NCBI GenBank assembly: GCA_040080215.1
Contig: JBEBIT010000033.1
Location: 1 to 35,674 of the forward strand
Source: CAIUGU01 sp040080215
Lineage (GTDB): Bacteria; Pseudomonadota; Gammaproteobacteria; Steroidobacterales; Steroidobacteraceae
Length of the DNA: 35,674 nt
Direction: 5' to 3'
Both the position numbers and the translations under genes were made by a program. The notes below the pieces were generated by a model, which worked only from the letters and a program-made list of their open reading frames with translations, was not told where the DNA came from and ran no database searches. Position 1 is the stretch's first letter. Each line of letters begins with the position of its first letter. Positions 25,373 to 33,201 of the stretch are shown here, one piece after another.

Positions 25373-26068
25373 ATGCCCTCATTCGCAAAACACAGGGAAG
25401 TGCAGGCGATCGCCAAGAACGTGCTGGCAGAGCTCGGTCAGTCAATCGTGCCTACTGATACCGAAGCAAGTATTGCTGAGCGCGCCACAAGTTTGCTCGC
25501 CAACGCAGGAGTATCGGAAACCTGGTACCACAATTGCCCTGCCTTCGTCCTGCTCGGCTCGCGCAGCTGTCTTTCTATTTCGGGCCGCGATTACAAACCC
25601 GCCAATGAACCTGTTGGCGACAATAATCTGGTTACGATCGACCTTAGTCCAATGCGGCAAGGCGCTTGGGGCGACTGTGCGAGGAGCTTCTACATAGAAG
25701 GCGGTCGGGCCGTCGAGACACCGGGCGGAAGCGAGTTTCTGGCGGGAAAGGAGGCAGAACGCTTGCTCCATGCCAAGATGGTTGAGTTCACTACGCCCAA
25801 GACAACCTTCCAGGATCTCTTTGCTTTTGCGAACAGGGAAATCGCCAGGCTTGGCTTCGAGAATCTGGACTTTCTGCAGAATGTTGGTCACAGCATCGAG
25901 TCCCACCCAGACGCACGCCAATACGTTCAGGCCGAGAACACACTCCCTCTGGGTGAAGTTGCCCTTTTTACGTTTGAACCTCACATACGCGCCGCAGGCG
26001 GACGCTGGGGATTCAAGCACGAGAACATCTACTACTTTGATTCTGACGGTCGGATCACGGAACTCTAA
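25373..26068 (+). CDS. M24-family metallopeptidase-fold protein
   Basis: A 231-residue pita-bread-fold protein (creatinase / Xaa-Pro aminopeptidase / methionine aminopeptidase superfamily). All five metal ligands of the fold are visible: Asp90 (VTIDLSP), Asp101 (GDCARSF), His173 (VGHSIES), Glu202 (FTFEPHI) and Glu217 (KHENIYYF). It consists of the catalytic domain only, without the N-terminal creatinase domain of prolidases. The substrate is unknown. It starts 43 bases after the HNH gene. The base composition looks less GC-rich than the N-methylglutamate operon, hinting at separate ancestry. Confidence 0.88.
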   Translation: MPSFAKHREVQAIAKNVLAELGQSIVPTDTEASIAERATSLLANAGVSETWYHNCPAFVLLGSRSCLSISGRDYKPANEPVGDNNLVTIDLSPMRQGAWGDCARSFYIEGGRAVETPGGSEFLAGKEAERLLHAKMVEFTTPKTTFQDLFAFANREIARLGFENLDFLQNVGHSIESHPDARQYVQAENTLPLGEVALFTFEPHIRAAGGRWGFKHENIYYFDSDGRITEL

Positions 26069-26069
26069 G

Positions 26070-26123
26070 ATGCAGATTTCTTTCGTAGACTCACGCGTGG
26101 GGTGCGCTTCGCTAGCGCGCTAG
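26070..26123 (+). other. Possible short upstream ORF before the HAD gene
   Basis: ATG 26070 to TAG 26121-26123 reads MQISFVDSRVGCASLAR and ends one base before the next gene's ATG. It fills the gap after the M24 gene. There is only a weak GGA upstream, so expression is doubtful. If translated, its end would bring ribosomes onto the HAD start. Confidence 0.2.
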
Positions 26124-26124
26124 C
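26111..26124. promoter_or_regulatory. 14-base perfect palindrome abutting the HAD start codon
   Basis: GCTAGCGCGCTAGC is fully self-complementary and ends directly before ATG 26125, exactly where a ribosome-binding site should be. No Shine-Dalgarno sequence is visible. It could be a protein-binding operator, or a hairpin in the mRNA affecting initiation, with translation fed from the upstream frame. Confidence 0.4.
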
Positions 26125-26790
26125 ATGAACCTCTGCGTCATCTTCGACCTCGATGGCACGCTGGTGGATAGCGAGTCCCTGTGCAATCAGGCCTTTCTGG
26201 ACCTTGTTCCAGAGATTCCGGACAACATTGACGAATTGGTCCGCCGTTACCGAGGCGCTCGATTCGCAACGATCCTCACCGAGCTCGCCACCCGCCACGG
26301 TATCGCTTTCCCCACTGACTTCGAGTCCCACTATCGAACGCGGGTAGCCTGTCTCTTTGAGACCAACCTCAAGCCGATGCCCGGTGCACTGGAAATGCTG
26401 AAGGAACTCGCCTATCCGAGATGCATTGCATCAGGTGGCCCGCTCGCGAAGATCCGTCATTCCTTGGAGATTAGTGGATTGGCACCTTTCTTCAATGACA
26501 GGCTATATAGCTCCTATGAAGTCGGGAGCTGGAAACCTGAGCCAGGGCTCTTTCTTCATGCAGCAGAGAAGATGGGCTACCCGCCCGCACAATGCGTTGT
26601 CGTCGAGGACAGTGATCTTGGAGTAGCAGCCGCGACGAGGGCAGGAATGCGGGCCGTGAGATTTTCCCAGGATGCCACCGAGCAACTTCGCTCTCAGACG
26701 CCCACGATAGACGACTTAAGGACCTTGCCTCGGGCACTGGCGGGATTTCAGACTGTTGCTTCAGGTCCACCTTTCGTTCCTGCTCGGTAG
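26125..26790 (+). CDS. HAD-superfamily phosphatase (beta-phosphoglucomutase/YieH-like)
   Basis: A 221-residue haloacid dehalogenase-fold hydrolase with a C1-type helical cap. Motif I is FDLDGTL (nucleophile Asp8, acid/base Asp10). Motif II is around Ser103 (CIASGG), motif III Lys137 (SWKPEPG), and motif IV VVEDSDLG (Glu161, Asp162, Asp164). These are typical of small sugar-phosphate or nucleotide phosphatases. The substrate cannot be assigned. There is no ribosome-binding site before the ATG, where a perfect palindrome lies instead. It is 18 bases upstream of the GNAT gene and probably co-transcribed. Confidence 0.9.
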   Translation: MNLCVIFDLDGTLVDSESLCNQAFLDLVPEIPDNIDELVRRYRGARFATILTELATRHGIAFPTDFESHYRTRVACLFETNLKPMPGALEMLKELAYPRCIASGGPLAKIRHSLEISGLAPFFNDRLYSSYEVGSWKPEPGLFLHAAEKMGYPPAQCVVVEDSDLGVAAATRAGMRAVRFSQDATEQLRSQTPTIDDLRTLPRALAGFQTVASGPPFVPAR

Positions 26791-26808
26791 CAAACACCGG
26801 ATCCCACT

Positions 26809-27264
26809 GTGTTCCGCCCAGCAACCCCAGACGACGTAGCTGTGCTCGCATCCTGGATTCTTTCACCACGCGACTGCGAGTTCTGGGCCGGGCCCGATTT
26901 CCCCTTCCCCGCTTCCCTCGAAACCTTTGTCGAAAAGCTGCAGGTTCGGTCGACTACCTCCGTATGCCTGATCGAGGAGTCGGTGGTCGCGTTTGGGCAG
27001 CTCGCAGACAAAGGGGATGGTCGTGCCCATCTGGGGAAGATCATCGTGGCGCCAACGGCGCGCAAGAAGGGCTACGGGCAGCAACTGGTTCGTGAGCTCC
27101 TGCGGATCGCCGCCAACAGGGGCTTTCGGATCGTCGGGTTGAACGTGCAGACGGAGAATCGAGCAGCTACCCGGATGTACGAGAGACTTGGTTTCGTGTT
27201 CGCCGAAAGGCCGTCGCACCTAACACCCTCACCGGAGGCTTACTACATGGAATTCAAACTATGA
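26809..27264 (+). CDS. GNAT-family N-acetyltransferase
   Basis: A 151-residue acetyltransferase. The acetyl-CoA pyrophosphate loop is at about residues 80-92 (VAPTARKKGYGQQLV, following the R-x-x-G-x-G/A form). The later segment NVQTENRAATRMYERLGFVFAE (core ENRAATRMYERLGF) is the standard motif B. The start is a GTG at 26809 with no strong ribosome-binding site. The start could be slightly different, but the N-terminal MFRPATPDDV fits GNAT proteins. The gene ends in an ATGA overlap with the lipocalin-like gene, so the two are coupled. The substrate is unknown. Confidence 0.87.
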   Translation: MFRPATPDDVAVLASWILSPRDCEFWAGPDFPFPASLETFVEKLQVRSTTSVCLIEESVVAFGQLADKGDGRAHLGKIIVAPTARKKGYGQQLVRELLRIAANRGFRIVGLNVQTENRAATRMYERLGFVFAERPSHLTPSPEAYYMEFKL

Positions 27265-27725
27265 GTAAATCAGGCACTGCCGAATCGCGGCCCCTGTCCG
27301 CCTCCCTCCCCGGCACCTGGGAGCTGTTGTCGCGGGTCGATATGACCGATGGCGGCGAGAGGCGCATTGATCCGTCGCTGGGCGAGGATCCCATTGCGTA
27401 TCTGATCTACGACCGGGCGGGGCACTTTGCGGCGCAGTTCATGAAGCGGGATCGGAGTACGCCGGTCGCCGACGGGCCGGCCGGCGCGCCCAACAACAGT
27501 CGGGCGCAAGGCGGATATGACGCCTATTTCGGCACGTACTCCGTGGACGATGCCCAAGGCACGGTCACGCAGACGTTACTGGGTGCGCTATCCAAGGAGA
27601 GCGTCGGCATGGTGCTCACCCGCGGCATGACCGTCGTGGGTGACTCGCTGACGATTTCGTTGCGAACGGCGTCTGCATCGGGAGAACCCGTGACGCGTAC
27701 TCTGACTTGGAAGCGTGTCGACTGA
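27261..27725 (+). CDS. Lipocalin-like domain protein
   Basis: A 154-residue protein with the pattern of the lipocalin-like (Lipocalin_5) family. It has an N-terminal LPGTWELLSRVD, then ayLIYDRAGHFAAQFM-type strands, YDAYFGTYSVDD and a final TRTLTWKRVD. Such proteins form a small beta-barrel. No ligand or enzyme role is established for most. There is no signal peptide, so it is probably cytoplasmic. It overlaps the GNAT gene by four bases, and the VOC gene follows 44 bases later. Confidence 0.82.
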   Translation: MSKSGTAESRPLSASLPGTWELLSRVDMTDGGERRIDPSLGEDPIAYLIYDRAGHFAAQFMKRDRSTPVADGPAGAPNNSRAQGGYDAYFGTYSVDDAQGTVTQTLLGALSKESVGMVLTRGMTVVGDSLTISLRTASASGEPVTRTLTWKRVD

Positions 27726-27769
27726 ATTCGCCCCATCCACTCAATTCACGCTCCTCAAGGAGAACATCG

Positions 27770-28138
27770 ATGAACAACAACCCCGTCATCTGGTTCGAAA
27801 TCTATGTGCAGGACATGCCGCGCGCCAAGGCGTTCTACGAGCAGGTGCTCGCCACGACGCTGACGAAGCTGCCGGGCTCGGAAATGGAGATGTGGGGTTT
27901 CCCCTCCGAGATGTCGAAGCCGGGCTGCTCCGGGACGCTGGTCAAGATGGCAGGCGTGCCTTCAGGCGGCAGCACGCTCGTGTACTTCCACAGCGAGGAC
28001 TGCTCGATCGAGGAAGCGCGATTTGCCAAAGCCGGCGGCAAGGTGTTCAGGCCCAAGATGTCGATCGGCCAGTACGGCTTCATCACGATCGGCGTCGACA
28101 CCGAGGGCAACATGTTCGGGTTGCATTCGCTGAAGTAA
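27770..28138 (+). CDS. VOC-family (glyoxalase/bleomycin-resistance fold) protein
   Basis: A 122-residue protein with two beta-alpha-beta-beta-beta modules. It starts VIWFEIYVQDMPRAKAFYEQ, and the second half ends GFITIGVDTEGNMFGLHSLK. The start ATG 27770 has AAGGAG 7 bases upstream and is preferred over the longer open frame. Possible metal or substrate residues are not all in the glyoxalase I pattern, and a Glu equivalent near the C-terminus is replaced by GLH. The family includes isomerases, dioxygenases and antibiotic-binding proteins, so no specific function is assigned. A small palindrome (28141-28154) follows the stop. Confidence 0.88.
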   Translation: MNNNPVIWFEIYVQDMPRAKAFYEQVLATTLTKLPGSEMEMWGFPSEMSKPGCSGTLVKMAGVPSGGSTLVYFHSEDCSIEEARFAKAGGKVFRPKMSIGQYGFITIGVDTEGNMFGLHSLK

Positions 28139-28140
28139 AC

Positions 28141-28154
28141 CGTTGCCGGCAACG
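28141..28154. other. 14-base palindrome after the VOC gene
   Basis: CGTTGCCGGCAACG begins two bases after the stop codon. It could fold as a 5-bp stem with a CCGG loop. There is no following U-tract, so it is at best a weak or Rho-assisted terminator. The rest of the 204-base gap up to 28342 holds no gene or known riboswitch that I can recognise. Confidence 0.3.
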
Positions 28155-28342
28155 TTAATGGCTTAAGAAGGGGCGCTTGTGCCCATTGGCTTTTCCTCGA
28201 GTTCCTTAACGTCGCTGCCGCGCCGGAGTGTTAACTAAGGGCTACGTACCACCTGCTAAGCAGCACTACGGATGCCTGATCGTCGGGCTCTGCGGGACCA
28301 TTTCATTCAGTGAGGACTCACCTCCTGGATAAAGGAAGACCC

Positions 28343-30508
28343 GTGAATAGACGCTTGATGACGGCCGTACTCGGCATCCTGATGACCTCCGCCGCCGCCC
28401 ATGCCCAGCAGGCACCGGCGCCGGTAACCGAGGACGAAGCGGCCGCCGATGACCTGATGGAAGAGATCATCGTTATCGGCGGTCGTGTCATCCCCACGCA
28501 GAAAGGGGCGCTGCTCGCGGACATCGTCAAGACCGAGTCGCTGGATGCCGCTGAGATGCAGCGTACGGGGGCGACGAACGTCAACGAACTGCTCGCCCAC
28601 CGCCCCGGGCTCGACGCCCAGGTCGAGTGCTCGGTGTGCAGTGCCCGTAGCATCTCCCTCAACAACCTGCCCGGGCGCTTCACCACGGTAATGGTGGACG
28701 GCGTGCCGATCTTCTCTTCGGTGTCAAATGCGTACGGCCAGGACATGCTGGGACTCACCGGTCTCGAGCGGATTGATGTGTCGCGCGGCGCCGGGACCAG
28801 CCTGATCGCACCGGAGTCCCTGTCGGGCAGCGTCAACCTGGTCAGCAAGGAACCCAAGCTCGATTCGCTGGAAGTCGAGGGACGCGGCGGCAGCTATGGC
28901 CAGAAGCTGGGGTCGGTGTACTTCGCGCGCACGTTCGGCGACGACAACGCGTACAGCCTGACCGCGACGCACGACCGCTACGATCCGGTGGACACCGTCG
29001 GCCTCGGTGTGTCCCAGTTTTCCGGATACAACCGCACCTTGGGCGGTATCGGGCTGTTCACAGACGATCTTGCCGGATTCAAGGCCAAGGCCCTGATCAA
29101 CTTCGTCGATGAGCGCCGCATGGGCGGTCCCCTGAGCAACGACTATGCGGGCGTTCGGGCTGACACCGTCGGCAATCCGTTCAACTTCGCTGCCGGTCCC
29201 CACGGCTCGCCCGACCCGAACAGCTGGATTGACCCAAGTACCGGGTTGCTGGTGCCGGACTATGACGGCGGACGCTTTGGTGTCGCGCAGATCGTGTACA
29301 CGAAGCGCCAGCAGATCGTGGCCACGGCAGAACGGAAGTTCGACTCGGCCAAGCTGAGGCTCGCGTTCGGCCTCGCGCATCACGAGCAGGACTCCTGGTA
29401 CGGGCTCGATGCGGAGTACTTCGGCAAGCAGCTGCAGGGATACGGCGAGGTCTCGCTGCAATTCAAGGCAGGGGAAACGCTCGTCACCACCGGCGTCAAC
29501 GTGCGCTATGAAGACCTGGGCAGCGAGTCGACGAGCCTGGACTCCACGAGCCCCACCTTCGGCGTGAAACGGGTCGACGCCGATGCGTACGTCTACCGAA
29601 CGCCTGCGCTGTTCGTGCAGGCGTATCGCGCCCTTGCCGACGGCCGGCTCGAACTCAACGGCAGCGTCCGCTACGACCGCAACAACGTGTTCGGCAGCGT
29701 CGTCACGCCGCGAGCCAATGCGTTGTGGCACCACACGGATGCCACCTCGAGCCGGGTCGCGCTCGGCACGGGTTTCCGGTTGCCTACATCGTTCTTCGAA
29801 CTGGATCACGCGATCCTGAGCGCTCCCGCCGTGGACCGCGCCGGAGCGAAGCCCGAGAAGTCACTGAATGCCTCGTATGCTTGGAACTACTCGGACGACC
29901 GGCTGGCGCTGACGGCGTCGATGAACTACACACGCATCAATGACATGGCCCTGTTCGTGGATGATCTTGCGAACTCCGGCAGTTACCTGCTGCGCCCCGC
30001 GCAGAGCACCTACACCGTCATGAATGCCGACGTCGTCGGGACATGGCAGGTCACAGCGTCGGACTCGGTCAGCCTGGGGTATGAGAGGTACCGCTACGTT
30101 TTCAAGTCAGAGGACTTTGCCGGCACGCTGTTCTCGCGGCCGGACTATCGCGTGACGTTCTCGCTCGATCACTCCCAGAACCGCTGGGACATCGACCTGC
30201 AGGGGTCCTGGACGGGTCCGCAAGATCTTGCACGCTTCTACGCCTATGCCGTCAACCCGCGATTCAATCTCGATGGCACTCCCAAAGGTGCGACGAGCAA
30301 GTCCTTTCTGACACTCGATTTGCGCGCGTCATACCAATGGTCCGCGACCGTCGCACCGTACTTCGGCGTACGCAACCTGACGAACTACACGCAAGCCAAG
30401 GACGACAGCTTCCTGTGGGTGGACTCCACAGGCAGGCTGGATGTCACGCAGATCTGGGGTCCGTACCTCGATCCCACGTGGTACGCGGGCATCAAGGTGA
30501 CGATGTGA
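28343..30508 (+). CDS. TonB-dependent outer-membrane receptor with CxxC in the plug
   Basis: A 721-residue outer-membrane transporter. A signal peptide covers about residues 1-22 (LMTAVLGILMTSAAAHA). A TonB-box-like EEIIVIGG is at 40-47. The plug domain is about 60-160 and the 22-strand barrel occupies the rest, ending TWYAGIKVTM. The plug contains Cys96 and Cys99 (ECSVCSARSISLNNLPGR), unusual for oxidised outer-membrane proteins. The start is taken as GTG 28343, with AAAGGAA 6 bases upstream. Another GTG at 28310 is in frame but lacks a site. It overlaps the following TlpA-like gene (GTGA), so receptor and thioredoxin are made together. The substrate is unknown; metal complexes or cobalamin-like ligands are possible. 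Confidence 0.9.
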   Translation: MNRRLMTAVLGILMTSAAAHAQQAPAPVTEDEAAADDLMEEIIVIGGRVIPTQKGALLADIVKTESLDAAEMQRTGATNVNELLAHRPGLDAQVECSVCSARSISLNNLPGRFTTVMVDGVPIFSSVSNAYGQDMLGLTGLERIDVSRGAGTSLIAPESLSGSVNLVSKEPKLDSLEVEGRGGSYGQKLGSVYFARTFGDDNAYSLTATHDRYDPVDTVGLGVSQFSGYNRTLGGIGLFTDDLAGFKAKALINFVDERRMGGPLSNDYAGVRADTVGNPFNFAAGPHGSPDPNSWIDPSTGLLVPDYDGGRFGVAQIVYTKRQQIVATAERKFDSAKLRLAFGLAHHEQDSWYGLDAEYFGKQLQGYGEVSLQFKAGETLVTTGVNVRYEDLGSESTSLDSTSPTFGVKRVDADAYVYRTPALFVQAYRALADGRLELNGSVRYDRNNVFGSVVTPRANALWHHTDATSSRVALGTGFRLPTSFFELDHAILSAPAVDRAGAKPEKSLNASYAWNYSDDRLALTASMNYTRINDMALFVDDLANSGSYLLRPAQSTYTVMNADVVGTWQVTASDSVSLGYERYRYVFKSEDFAGTLFSRPDYRVTFSLDHSQNRWDIDLQGSWTGPQDLARFYAYAVNPRFNLDGTPKGATSKSFLTLDLRASYQWSATVAPYFGVRNLTNYTQAKDDSFLWVDSTGRLDVTQIWGPYLDPTWYAGIKVTM

Positions 30509-31002
30509 GCCGGGGAGCTTTTGCACTGGCGTTGATGGCCGTGTCCTGGCTGCCTGCGGGCTTCGCCGCTGAGCCCGTGCGAGCCGAGCAGCCGTTCGCC
30601 GGGTTCGAACTGCCCTTGATCGACGGTAGCCGCTTTGCCAACCTCGAGGAGTTTCGCGGCAAGCCCCTCGTGATCCACTACTGGCGCAGCGACTGTCCCG
30701 CCTGCCTTGCCGATGCCAGCGTATTCAACGGCCAGGCGAACGAGCACAAGAACATCGGGTTCCTTGGCATTGCAGTCGACGACCGGACGAGCGCACTCCG
30801 CTTCCTCAAGCGCAATCCGTCGTCGCACCTGCAAGCGTACGCCCCCCTGTCGCAGGCACAGTTGCTGCATCGGGCCGGGAACCATTCGTCCGGGTTGCCC
30901 TACACGGTCCTGCTGGATTCGCAGCAGAACTTGTGTGCCAGGCACCTGGGTAAGGTAGACCTCGACTGGCTTGAAGCCGCGCTCGTTCGCTGCCAGAAAT
31001 AG
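30505..31002 (+). CDS. TlpA-like periplasmic thioredoxin
   Basis: A 165-residue thioredoxin-fold protein. GTG 30505 overlaps the receptor's stop codon and gives a good signal peptide (ALALMAVSWLPAGFAA). The active site is Cys64-Pro-Ala-Cys67 (WRSDCPACLAD), and the cis-Pro loop is SGLPYTVLLD. TlpA/ResA-type proteins reduce specific periplasmic disulphides. With a CxxC-bearing receptor encoded directly before it, the receptor plug or its cargo protein is a natural candidate substrate. This is inferred from gene order. The protein is unrelated to the CcmG fragment at the right edge beyond the shared fold. Confidence 0.9.
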   Translation: MSRGAFALALMAVSWLPAGFAAEPVRAEQPFAGFELPLIDGSRFANLEEFRGKPLVIHYWRSDCPACLADASVFNGQANEHKNIGFLGIAVDDRTSALRFLKRNPSSHLQAYAPLSQAQLLHRAGNHSSGLPYTVLLDSQQNLCARHLGKVDLDWLEAALVRCQK

Positions 31003-31069
31003 AGTCGCGTCGCCGCTGGCACGATGGGTGCAACCATCATCGCACTCTCTCTCGAACAAGGAGCCTGCG

Positions 31070-31246
31070 ATGACCCTGGTACAACCCTGGTTGGCCGATC
31101 ACTTCTGGTGGATGGCCGGGCTGCTGGTCCTGGCGCTGGCCGCAACCGCTTATGTGTTCAGCAAAAGGCGCGGTTTCGACTCGGGCTTCCTGAAAGGCGT
31201 CGCCGCGAATCCTGAGAAGGTCCGCCGCCAGAATCCGCCGGATTGA
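31070..31246 (+). CDS. Small single-pass membrane protein, 58 residues
   Basis: The 58-residue product has one hydrophobic segment at about residues 12-30 (FWWMAGLLVLALAATAYVF), followed by a basic and polar C-terminal tail (SKRRGFDSGFLKG...). AAGGAG lies 7 bases before ATG 31070, so translation is likely. It follows the TlpA-like gene by 67 bases, and a probable terminator (31291-31312) comes after it, so it may belong to the receptor operon. I do not recognise the family. Confidence 0.65.
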   Translation: MTLVQPWLADHFWWMAGLLVLALAATAYVFSKRRGFDSGFLKGVAANPEKVRRQNPPD

Positions 31247-31290
31247 CCCTTGCGGTCACGCGGGCAGGAAGTACATTCGGACGCCCGTAG

Positions 31291-31312
31291 TTACGCGTAG
31301 CGCGTAAGTTTT
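31291..31312 (+). terminator. Probable intrinsic terminator of the receptor operon
   Basis: TTACGCG-TAG-CGCGTAA forms a perfect 7-bp stem with a 3-base loop, followed by GTTTT. The U-run is short, so efficiency is uncertain. It is 45 bases past the stop of the 58-residue gene. Confidence 0.6.
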
Positions 31313-31408
31313 CCCGATCTCCAAAGGCTGGGCCCAAGGCCGGCGTGCTAGCATTCGCGCTGGTTTTGCCGTTCTGCGCCCCACTCCAACCCCTTTGGTG
31401 ACTCCCCC

Positions 31409-31975
31409 ATGGATGCAATGGAACTCCTGCTCACCCGCTCGTCCGGCGTCAAGCTGGCTGAGCCGGCCCCGTCCGATGCGGAGTTCGACCAGATCCTGAA
31501 GGCGGCGGTCCGCGCTCCGGACCATGGCCGGTTGAAGCCGTGGCGGTTCCTGTCAATCCGCGGCGCCGGTCGCGAGAAGCTCGGCGACCTGTATGTGGAA
31601 ACCGCCCAGCTGGCGTCGCCCCACGCCACGCCCGAAGCCCTGGGCCGCGAACGTGACAAGGCGCTGCGCGCCCCGCTGGTCGTGATCGTCATTGCCAGGC
31701 TCTCGACGCTGCCCAACGTCAAGGTGCCGGAGGTCGAGCAGCTGCTGTCGGCCGGTGCCGCTGCCCAGAACATCCTGCTGGCCGCCCATGCGCTCGGCTA
31801 TGCCGCCGTGTGGAAGACCGGCGACGTGGCGTACAACCACCACTTCAAGGCCGGGCTCGGGCTCGCCGCCAACGAGCACATCATCGGCATCCTGTTTGTC
31901 GGCACGCGTGCGGACGCGATGGGCAACAAGCCCGGCCCCGACGTTGCCCCCTTCCATTCCGTGTGGCCGGCCTGA
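31409..31975 (+). CDS. ydjA: YdjA-like nitroreductase
   Basis: A 188-residue flavin reductase of the minimal nitroreductase type. The start (MDAMELLLTRSSGVKLAEPAP) closely follows the remembered E. coli YdjA N-terminus (MDALELLINRRSASRLAEPA). APDHGRLKPWRF, the FMN-binding region LRAPLVVIVIA and EQLLSAGAAAQNILLAAHALG (partial) also match. Members bind FMN as dimers and reduce nitro or quinone compounds with NAD(P)H. The physiological substrate is not known. It is separated by 47 bases from the downstream thiolase. Confidence 0.92.
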   Translation: MDAMELLLTRSSGVKLAEPAPSDAEFDQILKAAVRAPDHGRLKPWRFLSIRGAGREKLGDLYVETAQLASPHATPEALGRERDKALRAPLVVIVIARLSTLPNVKVPEVEQLLSAGAAAQNILLAAHALGYAAVWKTGDVAYNHHFKAGLGLAANEHIIGILFVGTRADAMGNKPGPDVAPFHSVWPA

Positions 31976-32022
31976 CATAGGGCGCAGCCACCTTCTTTTT
32001 GCAATTCAGACGGAGACCCCCC

Positions 32023-33201
32023 ATGACCGATATCGTCATCGTCGCCGCAGGGCGTACGGCAGTAGGCAGCTTCAACGGTGCGCTCGCCAAGATCCCGGCC
32101 GCGGACCTGGGTGCGCATGTCATCAAGGGACTGCTCGCACGATCGGGCGTGAAGGCCGAGGACATTTCCGAAGTCATCCTGGGCCAGGTGCTGACGGGCG
32201 GCGCGGGCCAGAACCCGGCGCGTCAGGCTGTCATCAAGGCCGGCCTGCCGAACATGATCCCCGGCATGACCATCAACAAGGTCTGCGGCTCCGGCCTCAA
32301 GGCCACGCATCTCGCGGCGCAGGCGATTGCCTGTGGCGATGCGCGCATCGTGATCGCCGGCGGCCAGGAGAACATGAGCCTGTCGCCACACCTGCTTCCC
32401 GGATCGCGCGACGGCTTCCGCATGGGCGATGCCAAGCTCATCGATTCGATGATCGTCGACGGCCTGTGGGACGTGTACAACCAGTACCACATGGGCGTGA
32501 CGGCAGAGAACGTCGCGAAGAAGTACGGCATCTCGCGCGAGGACCAGGATGCGTTCGCCGCAGCCAGCCAGCAGAAAGCCGAAGCCGCGCAGAAGGCCGG
32601 CAAGTTCAAGGATGAAATCATCCCGCTCGAGATCCCGCAGAAGAAGGGTCCGGCCGTTGTTTTCGACACCGACGAGTACCCGAAGGCCGGCACCACTGCG
32701 GAGAAGCTCTCGGGCCTGCGCCCCGCTTTCGACAAGGCTGGCACCGTGACGGCGGGCAACGCCTCGGGCATCAATGACGGCGCTGCTGCCGTGATGATGA
32801 TGTCCGCCGCAACTGCGAAAGAACTGGGCTTGAAGCCACTCGCCCGCATCGCTGCCTATTCTTCAGCGGGCCTCGACCCGACGATCATGGGCATGGGCCC
32901 CGTCCCCGCGTCGCAGCTGTGCCTCAAGAAGGCGGGCTGGACGAAGGATTCGCCGGACCTCATGGAGATCAACGAGGCGTTTGCGGCCCAGGCCATCGCG
33001 GTCAACCGCGAAATGGACTGGGACACTTCGAAGATCAACGTGAACGGCGGTGCGATTGCGATCGGTCACCCGATCGGCGCGTCGGGCGCGCGCATCCTCG
33101 TGACGCTGCTGCACGAGATGATCCGTCGAGATGCCAAGAAGGGACTCGCCAGCCTCTGCATCGGCGGCGGCATGGGCGTGGCGCTCGCGATCGAGCGTTA
33201 G
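32023..33201 (+). CDS. Acetyl-CoA C-acetyltransferase (biosynthetic-type thiolase)
   Basis: A 392-residue thiolase that condenses two acetyl-CoA to acetoacetyl-CoA or cleaves the reverse. The catalytic set is complete: Cys88 (NKVCGSGLKA), His349 (AIGHPIGASG) and Cys379 (LCIGGGMG). Size and these positions fit the PhaA/AtoB group. The frame opens 8 codons earlier, but ATG 32023 gives the family N-terminus MTDIVIVAAGRTAVG and has a GGAG upstream. The stop codon shares bases with the stop of the convergent MaoC-like gene. Thiolase and hydratase could serve fatty-acid, ketone-body or polyhydroxyalkanoate metabolism. Confidence 0.95.
   Translation: MTDIVIVAAGRTAVGSFNGALAKIPAADLGAHVIKGLLARSGVKAEDISEVILGQVLTGGAGQNPARQAVIKAGLPNMIPGMTINKVCGSGLKATHLAAQAIACGDARIVIAGGQENMSLSPHLLPGSRDGFRMGDAKLIDSMIVDGLWDVYNQYHMGVTAENVAKKYGISREDQDAFAAASQQKAEAAQKAGKFKDEIIPLEIPQKKGPAVVFDTDEYPKAGTTAEKLSGLRPAFDKAGTVTAGNASGINDGAAAVMMMSAATAKELGLKPLARIAAYSSAGLDPTIMGMGPVPASQLCLKKAGWTKDSPDLMEINEAFAAQAIAVNREMDWDTSKINVNGGAIAIGHPIGASGARILVTLLHEMIRRDAKKGLASLCIGGGMGVALAIER

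Noticed and set aside
28139..28342. Riboswitch (for example cobalamin) before the TonB receptor
   Set aside because: I looked for the conserved cobalamin box and similar motifs and did not find them; only short weak hairpins are present.
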